A stretch of 18,805 bases of DNA from Candidatus Pelagibacter sp. (GTDB lineage Bacteria; Pseudomonadota; Alphaproteobacteria; Pelagibacterales; Pelagibacteraceae), in NCBI GenBank assembly GCA_012963775.1, contig DTVC01000049.1:1-18805 (forward strand). The letters run 5' to 3'. Positions 1 to 8,662 of this stretch are shown piece after piece. Each line of letters begins with the position of its first letter. The stretch's first letter is position 1. Position numbers and translations under genes: made by a program. A model generated the notes under the pieces. The model did no database searches, had not been told where the DNA came from, and saw only the letters and a program-made list of their open reading frames with translations.

Positions 1-32
1 AAAAAAAAAGGGCAGTAAAAACTGCCCTTTTT
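1..32 (-). terminator. Intrinsic terminator of the groES-groEL operon
   Basis: A perfect 7-bp stem (GGGCAGT at 10-16, ACTGCCC at 21-27) with a four-base loop is flanked by A9 on the left and T5 on the right. Read on the minus strand it is a G+C-rich hairpin followed by nine T, beginning about 25 bp after the groEL stop. The flanking A and T runs make it plausible in both directions, so it could also end a plus-strand gene entering from beyond the left edge. It is the only convincing intrinsic terminator I see in the window. Confidence 0.93.
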
Positions 33-56
33 GAATTTTGTTTTGAGTAAGAACGA

Positions 57-1718
<1,662 letters not shown>

Positions 1719-1729
1719 TTATAATTAAA

Positions 1730-2029
1730 TTATTTGCCAGTAGAGATAGAGATACCCATAATATCAGATTCTTTCATTATGCTGTATTCTTTACCATCAA
1801 TTTTGACTTCTGTTCCTGACCATTTGCCAAATAGAACTTTGTCTCCAACTTTAACATCCATTGGAATTATTTTTCCATCTTCAGTTTTAGCCCCACCACC
1901 AACACCAACTACTTTACCTTCTTGTGGTTTTTCCTGAGCTGTATCTGGGATGATTATGCCTCCAGCAGTTTTTTCGCTGCTGTCTAGGACTTCAATTAAA
2001 ACTCTGTCGTGTAACGGTTTAAATTTCAT
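1730..2029 (-). CDS. groES: Co-chaperonin GroES (10 kDa)
   Basis: Heptameric lid of the GroEL folding chamber. The 99-residue length is normal. The N-terminus [13 protein letters not shown], the mobile-loop region around residues 17-30 with [11 protein letters not shown], and the later [16 protein letters not shown] segment are all diagnostic. The start is fixed by an AGGAG ribosome binding site (2036-2040 read on minus) six bases before the ATG. It is the first gene of the groES-groEL operon. The upstream 30-55 bp contain a near-consensus heat-shock sigma factor promoter, and I see no CIRCE (HrcA) inverted repeat, so control is probably by an RpoH-type sigma factor. Confidence 0.99.
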   Translation of the reverse strand: MKFKPLHDRVLIEVLDSSEKTAGGIIIPDTAQEKPQEGKVVGVGGGAKTEDGKIIPMDVKVGDKVLFGKWSGTEVKIDGKEYSIMKESDIMGISISTGK

Positions 2030-2055
2030 ATAAAACTCCTATAAATATTGGTTTC

Positions 2056-2084
2056 ATATAGAGACACATCAAAGCTATTTCAAG
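2056..2084 (-). promoter_or_regulatory. RpoH (sigma-32)-type heat-shock promoter for groES-groEL
   Basis: Read on the minus strand, a -35 element CTTGAAA (2078-2084) is followed after exactly 14 bp by a -10 element CTCTATAT (2056-2063). The sigma-32 consensus is CTTGAAA, 13-15 bp, CCCCATNT, so the -35 is perfect and the -10 matches the looser alphaproteobacterial form. Transcription would start near 2049, giving a leader of about 20 bases that contains the AGGAG ribosome binding site. The operator half-sites TTAGCACTC/GAGTGCTAA of CIRCE are absent. The match is seen directly; recognition by RpoH is inferred. Confidence 0.85.
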
Positions 2085-2130
2085 TCATCCAATGAAATAT
2101 ATGATGTCAAAAAAATCAAAGAAATTAGCT

Positions 2131-2136
2131 TATTAT
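2131..2136 (+). promoter_or_regulatory. Possible -10 element (TATTAT) for the HAD-ribF-ileS operon
   Basis: TATTAT matches the sigma-70 -10 consensus at five of six positions and lies 17 bp before the ATG at 2154, giving a very short leader of roughly ten bases. No convincing -35 hexamer is seen 16-18 bp upstream. If this promoter is used, the upstream TTG start at 2136 would not be transcribed, which supports ATG 2154. Weak, because such hexamers are common in A/T-rich DNA. Confidence 0.3.
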
Positions 2137-2153
2137 TGAGTTATATCTGCCAA

Positions 2154-2972
2154 ATGACCAAAAACTTAGATAAAGAAGGGTTAAAATCTATCGTAGATAA
2201 TTATGATTTATACTTTATAGATCTATGGGGCGTAATTCACAATGGCATAGAAATCTTCAAAAGTTCAATTGAAGTTTTAAATGAATTAACAAAGTTAGAC
2301 AAAGAATACATTTTACTCACAAATGCACCTAGGCCAAATGCGAATGTAAGAATTTTCATTGAAAAAATGGGTATGGATAAAAAAATTTCAACAAAAGTTT
2401 ATACCTCGGGGGAGGCAGCGCTAGATTATCTTATTGCAAATTTTAAAGAGAAAAAGTTTTTCCATATTGGACCCCCTAGGGATTTTTCATTATTTAAAAC
2501 ATTTGAAAAAAATAAAATTAATGATCTTAATGAAGCAGAATATTTATTATGCTCAGGTTTGTTTGATGTTCAAGACAAGGAACTTTCTTTTTATAAAAAA
2601 TTATTAGCCGCTCATTTTAAGAAAATTATGGTTTGTACAAACCCAGATTTAATTGTCGAAAGAGGAAAAGTTAGAGAATTTTGTGCTGGATCAGTAGCAA
2701 AAGTTTTTGAAGAACTTGGTGGTAAAGTAGAGTATTTTGGCAAACCTTATCCCCAGGTATATAATCAGGCCACAAACTTAATAAATAGAAAAGTTTTATG
2801 TATAGGTGATAATTTGAATACCGACATTAGGGGAGCTAATTTTCAAAATTTTAGTTCTTTATTGATTTCAAATGGAATACATAGAGAAGAAATTAATCAA
2901 GATAAAATAACTAATTTATTTAAAAGATACGACGTAACAGTAGATTTTTTGCAATCGAACTTAAAATGGTAA
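2154..2972 (+). CDS. HAD-superfamily class IIA hydrolase (TIGR01459-type phosphatase)
   Basis: Predicted cytosolic phosphohydrolase of the NagD-like HAD class IIA group; substrate unknown. Motif I is YFIDLWGVIHNG with the nucleophile Asp23. Motif II is LLTNAPRP, the motif III Lys is in YFGKPYPQVY, and motif IV is CIGDNLNTDIRGAN with the Mg-binding Asp pair. The usual second Asp of motif I (DxD) is Trp25 here, which I recall as a feature of this alphaproteobacterial family. I chose ATG 2154 (272 residues) over the in-frame TTG at 2136, which would add six residues (MSYICQ) and overlap a possible -10 element. The stop overlaps the ribF start by 7 bp, so the two are probably translationally coupled. 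A role in flavin or other cofactor phosphate turnover is suggested only by that neighbourhood. Confidence 0.88.
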   Translation: MTKNLDKEGLKSIVDNYDLYFIDLWGVIHNGIEIFKSSIEVLNELTKLDKEYILLTNAPRPNANVRIFIEKMGMDKKISTKVYTSGEAALDYLIANFKEKKFFHIGPPRDFSLFKTFEKNKINDLNEAEYLLCSGLFDVQDKELSFYKKLLAAHFKKIMVCTNPDLIVERGKVREFCAGSVAKVFEELGGKVEYFGKPYPQVYNQATNLINRKVLCIGDNLNTDIRGANFQNFSSLLISNGIHREEINQDKITNLFKRYDVTVDFLQSNLKW

Positions 2973-3898
2973 AAAAAATAAAACTATATAATAATTTCAA
3001 AATTCCAAAATCACATCAAAAATCAATTTTATTGATAGGTAATTTTGATGGGTTTCATTTAGGTCATCAAAAATTATTCGAACTTGCCAAACAATATAAA
3101 AAAAAAAATAAGATAAAATTTGGAGTAGTAACTTTTGATCCAGTTCCTAAAATGTTTTTTAATAATAATTTAAAAAATTATAGAATTTCAAATTTAAATC
3201 AAAAGATAAAATATTTTAAAAATTATAATGTAGATTTTGTAATTGTAAAAAAATTCGACAAACAGTTTTCTAAAATGAAATCTTTAAATTTTATAGAACA
3301 AATTTTGTATAAAAAATTAAATGCGAAATATATTTTTGTTAGTAATAACTTTAGATTTGGAAATAAAAGAGAAGGAGATGTTGAATTATTAAAAAGTTTA
3401 GAAAAAAAATTTCAATATAAAATAATCAAACCAAAACCTTTAAGGAAAAAAAATAAGATAATTTCATCAACACTAATTAGAAAGCTTCTTTCAACTGGAA
3501 ATCTTGATGAAGCAAATAAATATTTAAATAGAAACTGGTCAGTTGAAGGTTTAGTTCGAAAAGGAAGAATGATGGGGAAAAAAATTGGTTTTCCAACATG
3601 TAATATTGAATTAAAAAAATATGTTATTGCAAAACTTGGTGTTTATGCTGTGAAAGTATATATAGAAAATAGAAAAACTTTTCTAAGAGGTATTGCAAAT
3701 CTGGGCTACAGGCCAACATTTAATCAAAAAAAAATTCTTTTAGAGGTAAACATATTCAATTTTTCTGGAAATCTTTATAATAAGAATTTAAGAGTAGATT
3801 TCGTAAAATTTATTAGAAAAGAAAAAAAATTTAAAGGAATTGATCAACTTCGAAAACAGATTAAGTTAGATTTAAAAGTAGCAAAACAAACATATTAA
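2966..3898 (+). CDS. ribF: Bifunctional riboflavin kinase / FAD synthetase RibF
   Basis: Converts riboflavin to FMN and FMN to FAD. The N-terminal adenylyltransferase domain shows the nucleotide-binding GNFDGFHLGH at residues 25-34 and SSTLIR at 167-172. The C-terminal kinase domain starts near residue 190 and shows GFPTCN (208-213), GVYAVKV, and Glu260 in LLEVNIFNF, the position of the family's catalytic base. The 310-residue length is normal for the bifunctional enzyme. It overlaps the HAD gene by 7 bp and is followed 7 bp later by ileS. The coding sequence contains an uninterrupted run of 11 A (3098-3108) encoding Lys-Lys-Lys-Asn inside the first domain, a potential slippage or sequencing-error site; the reading frame is intact here. 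No distinct ribosome binding site is visible, and coupling to the upstream gene is likely. Confidence 0.97.
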   Translation: MVKKIKLYNNFKIPKSHQKSILLIGNFDGFHLGHQKLFELAKQYKKKNKIKFGVVTFDPVPKMFFNNNLKNYRISNLNQKIKYFKNYNVDFVIVKKFDKQFSKMKSLNFIEQILYKKLNAKYIFVSNNFRFGNKREGDVELLKSLEKKFQYKIIKPKPLRKKNKIISSTLIRKLLSTGNLDEANKYLNRNWSVEGLVRKGRMMGKKIGFPTCNIELKKYVIAKLGVYAVKVYIENRKTFLRGIANLGYRPTFNQKKILLEVNIFNFSGNLYNKNLRVDFVKFIRKEKKFKGIDQLRKQIKLDLKVAKQTY

Positions 3899-3905
3899 TT
3901 TTTTA

Positions 3906-6635
3906 ATGAGCAAAGAAAATATTAATCTGCCGAAAACTGCATTTTCAATGAAGGCTAATCTTCCTGCCAAAGAACCAGGAATGATTGAATATTGGGACAA
4001 AATAAATCTTTATCAAAAGTTAAGAGACTCTAGTAAAAATAAGGAAAAATTTATCCTGCACGACGGTCCACCTTACGCAAATGGAAATATCCATATGGGT
4101 ACTGCTTTAAATAAAATTCTAAAAGATATAGTTACCAAGTTTCACCAAATGGATGATAAAGATTCAGTTTATGTTCCTGGCTGGGATTGTCACGGATTGC
4201 CAATCGAATGGAAAATTGAAGAACAATATAAAAAAAATAAAAAAAATAAAGATGAAGTTCCAATAGTTGATTTTAGAAAAGAATGTAGAGATTTTGCTAA
4301 CAAATGGATCAAAATTCACAAAGATCAATTCAAACGATTAGGTGTAATTGGAGATTGGGAAAATTATTACTCAACAATGAGTTTTGATGCTGAAGCTCAA
4401 ATAGTTCGAGAACTTGCTAAATTTTTAAAAGAAGGAAGTTTATACAGAGGATATAAGCCTGTCTTATGGTCAACCGTAGAAAAAACTGCATTAGCTGATG
4501 CTGAGGTGGAGTATTTTGATCATACTTCAGATACAATTTATGCATCTTTCCCAATCAAAAAATCTAAATTTAATGATTTAAATAATTGTGAAATTATTGT
4601 TTGGACAACTACACCTTGGACAATCCCAGCAAATAAAGCTTTAGCCTACAATAATAATTTAAATTATTTAATTGTGGAGATTAATGATGAAGGGGACTTC
4701 AAAGGAAGAAAAATAGTTGTGGCAAAAAATTTATTAGAATCTGTAATTAAAGAATGCAAAATAGAAAACCATAAAATATTAAACAAATTTTCTGGTAAAA
4801 AATTTTCAGGAACTGTTTGTAATCATCCTTTTTTTAAAACTGGATACGATTATGAAATTCCAATGCTTGAGGCTAGATTTGTTACCACAGAGCAAGGTAC
4901 TGGAATAGTTCATTGTGCGCCAAGTCATGGTCCGGATGATTTTAATTTATGTCTTAGTCACGGAATTAAAGCATTAGAGACCATAGATGATGATGGAAAA
5001 TATACAAAAAATATTCCGAAGTTTGAAGGAATTCATGTTTTCAAAGCTAATTCAATTATTATTGAAAATTTAAGAGATCAAAAAAATTTACTATCAAATG
5101 GAAAATTAAACCATTCTTACCCGCATTCTTGGAGATCTAAAGCTCCTTTAATACATCGAGCAACTGCACAGTGGTTTATTTCTATGGAAAGCCATGGTTT
5201 AAGAAAAAAATCACTTAAAGCGATAGATGACACAATATTTTACCCAAGCAAAGCAAAAGAAAGAATTAAATCAATGATTGAAACGAGGCCCGATTGGTGT
5301 GTTTCAAGACAAAGAGTTTGGGGAGTTCCTTTGCCAATTTTTGTGAAAAAAAAATCTGGTGAAGTTTTAATCGATGATGACGTTTTTGAAAATATAGCAA
5401 AAATTTTTGAAAAAGAGGGTTCCGACTGCTGGTTTTCAGACGATCCACAGAAGTTTTTAGGAAAAAAATACAAGTCAGATAATTATGAAAAATCGAAAGA
5501 TATAGTAGAGGTATGGTTTGATAGTGGCTCAACGCACTCATATGTATTAGAAAAAAGAGCAGATTTAAAATGGCCAGCATCAATGTATTTGGAAGGATCT
5601 GACCAACATAGAGGTTGGTTCCACTCATCTTTACTAGAGTCATGTGGAACAAGGGGAAGAGCGCCTTTTGAAACGATTTTATCTCATGGATTTGTGGTTG
5701 ATGGAAAAGGTCAAAAAATGTCTAAATCTGTAGGAAATATTATTGCACCAGAAGATATTTTAAAAAAATATGGTGCCGATATTTTAAGAGTATGGGTTGC
5801 CGCATCAAACTACGCTGAAGATCTAAGAATTGACCATTCAATTTTAGAACAACATGCCGAAGCTTATAGAAAAATAAGAAATACTTTTAGATATTTATTA
5901 GGAAATTTAAATGACAATTTTTCTGAAATAGATTTTAAAAAGGTTGACTTAAATAATCTTCCAGAACTTGAACAATATTTATTGCACAAAATATACTTAT
6001 TAAATGAAAATTTTCAAAAATATTTTAAGTCTTATAGTTTTCATAACTTATATAAAGAATTATTAAATTTTTGTATAGTTGATCTTTCCGCTTTTTATTT
6101 TGATATAAGAAAAGATACTCTTTATTGCGATGCAATAAATTCTAAAAAAAGAAAAAACTGCATTTTAGTTTTAAATGTAATTATTGAATGTTTGATTAAA
6201 TGGTTTGCTCCAATATTATCATTTACTACAGAAGAAATTTTTTCACTAATATACAAAAATGAAGAAAGCATTCATTTAAAGAAATTTGTAAACATACCCA
6301 AAGAATGGAATAATCAAAAATTAGGTGAGAAATGCGCTACTTTAAAAAAAATTAGAGATCACTGCAATATTAGTATCGAAGAAAAGAGAGCTGAAAAAAT
6401 TATTGGTTCAAGTTTAGAAGCAAGAATTAAAATAAAACTTAAAAATAAATTTTTTGAAGTTGCAAAAGATATTGATTTTGCCGAACTATGTATAACTTCA
6501 GAAGCAGCGGTAGTTAAAGATGAAAAAATCACAGCTGATATCGAAGTAGAGACATTTAAAGCCGAAGGTAATAAATGCAGTATATGCTGGAAGATTAAAC
6601 AAAAAAAATGTGAAAGATCTAATTGTCCAATTTAA
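3906..6635 (+). CDS. ileS: Isoleucyl-tRNA synthetase
   Basis: Charges tRNA-Ile in the cytosol. The 909-residue protein has the class I layout. The PPYANGNIH segment leads into the HIGH-motif position at 63-66, which reads HMGT. The CP1 editing domain includes TTTPWTIPANKAL (234-246) and GTGIVHCAPSHGPDDF (331-346). Then come WFDSGSTH (537-544), GSDQHRGWF (564-572), the KMSKS loop at 604-608, an anticodon-binding domain, and a C-terminal cysteine cluster. Two features are odd: the last His of HIGH is Thr, and the terminal zinc knuckle is short, with Cys891, Cys894, Cys902 and Cys907 close to the end instead of the usual widely spaced C-x2-C pairs. A shift at the A8 run (6601-6608) does not restore a canonical knuckle, so the frame shown is probably right. 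The end overlaps lspA by 13 bp. Confidence 0.98.
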   Translation: MSKENINLPKTAFSMKANLPAKEPGMIEYWDKINLYQKLRDSSKNKEKFILHDGPPYANGNIHMGTALNKILKDIVTKFHQMDDKDSVYVPGWDCHGLPIEWKIEEQYKKNKKNKDEVPIVDFRKECRDFANKWIKIHKDQFKRLGVIGDWENYYSTMSFDAEAQIVRELAKFLKEGSLYRGYKPVLWSTVEKTALADAEVEYFDHTSDTIYASFPIKKSKFNDLNNCEIIVWTTTPWTIPANKALAYNNNLNYLIVEINDEGDFKGRKIVVAKNLLESVIKECKIENHKILNKFSGKKFSGTVCNHPFFKTGYDYEIPMLEARFVTTEQGTGIVHCAPSHGPDDFNLCLSHGIKALETIDDDGKYTKNIPKFEGIHVFKANSIIIENLRDQKNLLSNGKLNHSYPHSWRSKAPLIHRATAQWFISMESHGLRKKSLKAIDDTIFYPSKAKERIKSMIETRPDWCVSRQRVWGVPLPIFVKKKSGEVLIDDDVFENIAKIFEKEGSDCWFSDDPQKFLGKKYKSDNYEKSKDIVEVWFDSGSTHSYVLEKRADLKWPASMYLEGSDQHRGWFHSSLLESCGTRGRAPFETILSHGFVVDGKGQKMSKSVGNIIAPEDILKKYGADILRVWVAASNYAEDLRIDHSILEQHAEAYRKIRNTFRYLLGNLNDNFSEIDFKKVDLNNLPELEQYLLHKIYLLNENFQKYFKSYSFHNLYKELLNFCIVDLSAFYFDIRKDTLYCDAINSKKRKNCILVLNVIIECLIKWFAPILSFTTEEIFSLIYKNEESIHLKKFVNIPKEWNNQKLGEKCATLKKIRDHCNISIEEKRAEKIIGSSLEARIKIKLKNKFFEVAKDIDFAELCITSEAAVVKDEKITADIEVETFKAEGNKCSICWKIKQKKCERSNCPI

Positions 6636-7132
6636 TACATGTTAAGTTTAAATATAAAAAAATTTTTATTTATTTAGTAATAATATTAGTAATTTTTATT
6701 TTAGATAGAATTTCAAAAATTTATATTTTAAATATTGCCGAAAGCAGAGGAACAGTAGAAATAAATTTAAATTTATTTTTAAATTTTATTTTAGTTTGGA
6801 ATACTGGAATTGGTTTTGGTCTTTTGTCATTTGAGCACTCTACACTCTATAATCTTATAACCAGTTTAATAATTATAATTAATTTATTGATCATTTATTT
6901 GATCTTTAAATCAAATGATTTACGAGCATACTTTTTCATATTAATTTTAGGAGGTTCCTTTGGAAATCTGTTTGATAGATTATATTATTCAGCGGTACCG
7001 GATTTTATTGATTTAAACTATAAAGGATATCATTGGTTCATATTTAATGTTGCGGATATATTTATAACATTAGGAATTATTTGTCTTATTTTTGCTGAAT
7101 TATTGAATTATAAAAAGACTAATGAAAATTAA
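6623..7132 (+). CDS. lspA: Lipoprotein signal peptidase (signal peptidase II) LspA
   Basis: Inner-membrane aspartyl protease that cleaves the signal peptide of diacylglyceryl-modified prolipoproteins. The 169-residue protein has four predicted membrane segments (about 13-28, 50-70, 77-95, 103-115/145-162). The family signatures are present: WNTGIGFG (59-66), GNLFDRL (114-120), PDFIDL with catalytic Asp127, and FNVADIFITLG with catalytic Asp145. The start is unusual: TTG at 6623, inside the last codons of ileS. The nearby ATG at 6639 is in another frame, and no in-frame ATG precedes the first membrane helix, so TTG (overlapping ileS by 13 bp) is the best choice. It overlaps the next gene, a lipoprotein and likely substrate, by 11 bp. 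Confidence 0.95.
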   Translation: MSNLIHVKFKYKKIFIYLVIILVIFILDRISKIYILNIAESRGTVEINLNLFLNFILVWNTGIGFGLLSFEHSTLYNLITSLIIIINLLIIYLIFKSNDLRAYFFILILGGSFGNLFDRLYYSAVPDFIDLNYKGYHWFIFNVADIFITLGIICLIFAELLNYKKTNEN

Positions 7133-7487
7133 TAAAATTATAACAGTTATTTTACCGATATTTCTATTATATTCGTGTCAAGGAACAGTAGATGCATTAC
7201 AAGGTAAAAAAAGATCTGAGAGCAGTGATGAATTTTTAGTTGAAAAAAAGAATCCATTAACACAACCACCAGACTATAATGAGCTGCCAGTTCCTGTTGG
7301 CCAAGAACAAGAACAATTTAATGAAGAAAATGAATCAGAGTTGAAAAAGATCCTAGATATAAGTCAAAATGAAGAGTGTACAATTCAGAATAAGAATATA
7401 AGTCAAAATGAAGAGTGTGCAACTCAGAGTAATACTGATGAAAATACATCTTTAGAAAAGTCTATATTAGAGAAGATTAATGATTAA
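7122..7487 (+). CDS. Small lipoprotein, DUF3035/BamF-like
   Basis: The 121-residue product has a lipoprotein signal: a Lys-containing N-terminus, a hydrophobic stretch at residues 6-17, and a lipobox LYSC with the lipidated Cys19. The mature part has SSDEFLVEKKNPLTQPPDYNELPVP, which resembles the DEF-hydrophobic-xxx-PL-xx-PPD core of alphaproteobacterial DUF3035 proteins. That family includes BamF, described as an accessory lipoprotein of the outer-membrane BAM complex. Assignment to the family is from recall and rests on this short core. The C-terminal half is Glu/Gln/Asn-rich, probably disordered, and contains a 13-residue tandem duplication (ISQNEEC...). It begins inside lspA, which should process it; pgi follows after 2 bp. 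Localisation would be the periplasmic face of the outer membrane. Confidence 0.75.
   Translation: MKINKIITVILPIFLLYSCQGTVDALQGKKRSESSDEFLVEKKNPLTQPPDYNELPVPVGQEQEQFNEENESELKKILDISQNEECTIQNKNISQNEECATQSNTDENTSLEKSILEKIND
7359..7436 (+). repeat. In-frame 39-bp tandem duplication inside the small lipoprotein gene
   Basis: Two adjacent 39-bp units, 7359-7397 and 7398-7436, both begin ATAAGTCAAAATGAAGAGTG and encode ISQNEECTIQNKN and ISQNEECATQSNT. The first 21 bases are identical and the rest differ at a few positions. The length is a multiple of three, so the frame is kept. It lies in the low-complexity acidic tail and adds a second Cys. Confidence 0.93.
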
Positions 7488-7489
7488 AA

Positions 7490-8662
7490 ATGTTAACCTC
7501 TAATATAAAATTTATTAACTTTATTCAAAAACAAAAAAAAAAACCAATATATAATTTTAAACAGTTAAAAAAAGAAAATTGGATTAAAAAATATAAACTA
7601 CTTTTAAGTCTCACTCCAAATTACAAATACAGCTATACAAAAGCACAGATTAAAAACTTAAAAAAACAAAATTTTTTTAGATTAATTGGCATGGGTGGTT
7701 CAACATTAGGAGCTAAAGCAATATATAAATTTTTACAAGATAAAACGAAAAAAAAATTTGTTTTCATAGATAATTTAAAACCCAAATTGTCAAAATATGA
7801 AAAATCTAATGAAGCCGTTAACATCATTATCTCTAAGTCTGGCAATACACTTGAGACAATTATAAATACAAGTATTTTAATAAATCAAAATCAAAAAAGT
7901 AAAAATATTTTTATTACAGAAAAAAAAAATAGTTACTTATTAAATCTTGCACACAAGATCAGAGCAGAAGTTTTTGAACACAAAAATTATATAGGAGGAA
8001 GATATTCTGTTTTATCTGAAGTTGGAATGCTACCTGCTGAACTTATGGGATTTGATGAAAGAAAATTTAAAAGGTTAAACTTATTAATCAATAATAATAA
8101 TTTTTTAAAAAAATTAATAATTAATGTTGATGCTACTCTAAAATTTATTAAGCAAGGAAAATCTAATTCAATAATTTTAAATTATGATGAAAAATCTGAA
8201 AATTTATTAAAATGGTATCAACAGCTTATTGCAGAAAGTCTTGGTAAAAAATCTAAAGGACTTCTACCAATGATATCAAATATGCCCATGGATAATCATA
8301 GTTTATTGCAACTGTATTTAGATGGTCCTAAGAAAAATTTTTATACTTTTTTTAATGTATTCGAAAAAAAATCAGAAATTATTAATAAAAAAAACATTCT
8401 AAATACACATGCATATCTAAAAAATAAATCTATTTTTCAGATATTAAATTCACAAAAAAAAGCAACAGAAAACATATTTAAAAAAAGAAAACTACCATTT
8501 AGAAGCTTCGAGTTGCTTAGAAGAAACGAAGAAACACTAGGAGAATTATTTTGTTTTTTTATTTTAGAAACAATTTTATTAGGTAGGGCTTTGAAAGTAA
8601 ATTCTTTTGATCAACCATCTGTAGAACTTGTAAAAAAAGAGACAAAAAAGATTTTAATTTAA
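7490..8662 (+). CDS. pgi: Glucose-6-phosphate isomerase (short, divergent form)
   Basis: Interconverts glucose-6-phosphate and fructose-6-phosphate in the cytosol. The signatures are clear: IGMGGSTLGAKAI near residues 66-78, SKSGNTLET around 114-122, GGRYSVLSEVGM around 168-179, WYQQLIAESLGKKSKG (catalytic Glu in the AES segment), MDNHSLLQLYLDGP (the ring-opening His), and FDQPSVELVKK near the C-terminus with the conserved Lys. At 390 residues it is much shorter than the roughly 550-residue enteric enzyme and somewhat shorter than the roughly 450-residue Bacillus type; the N-terminal region is abbreviated. An 11-A run (7533-7543) lies near the start. It begins 2 bp after the lipoprotein gene, and its stop overlaps the rsmD stop on the other strand by 4 bp. 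In alphaproteobacteria I would more often expect an M16 peptidase gene at this place. Confidence 0.94.
   Translation: MLTSNIKFINFIQKQKKKPIYNFKQLKKENWIKKYKLLLSLTPNYKYSYTKAQIKNLKKQNFFRLIGMGGSTLGAKAIYKFLQDKTKKKFVFIDNLKPKLSKYEKSNEAVNIIISKSGNTLETIINTSILINQNQKSKNIFITEKKNSYLLNLAHKIRAEVFEHKNYIGGRYSVLSEVGMLPAELMGFDERKFKRLNLLINNNNFLKKLIINVDATLKFIKQGKSNSIILNYDEKSENLLKWYQQLIAESLGKKSKGLLPMISNMPMDNHSLLQLYLDGPKKNFYTFFNVFEKKSEIINKKNILNTHAYLKNKSIFQILNSQKKATENIFKKRKLPFRSFELLRRNEETLGELFCFFILETILLGRALKVNSFDQPSVELVKKETKKILI

Noticed and set aside
2030..2135. A CIRCE/HrcA operator upstream of groES
   Set aside because: No TTAGCACTC/GAGTGCTAA-like inverted repeat with a 9-bp spacer is present on either strand.
2136..2153. 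TTG at 2136 as the start of the HAD hydrolase
   Set aside because: It adds only six residues of no family character, lacks a ribosome binding site, and coincides with a possible -10 element. ATG 2154 is simpler.
5240..5652. Two overlapping open frames on the minus strand within ileS
   Set aside because: They lie entirely inside the well-supported ileS coding region, have no recognisable motifs, and lack ribosome binding sites.
6560..6641. A frameshift in the A8 run at the end of ileS that would restore a normal zinc knuckle
   Set aside because: Removing one A gives a tail ending in VQFNTC with no cysteine pairs, and adding one A gives an immediate stop. The given frame, with four cysteines, is the best.
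7359..7436. A short CRISPR-like array
   Set aside because: There are only two directly adjacent units with no spacers, both in frame inside a coding gene; this is a tandem duplication.
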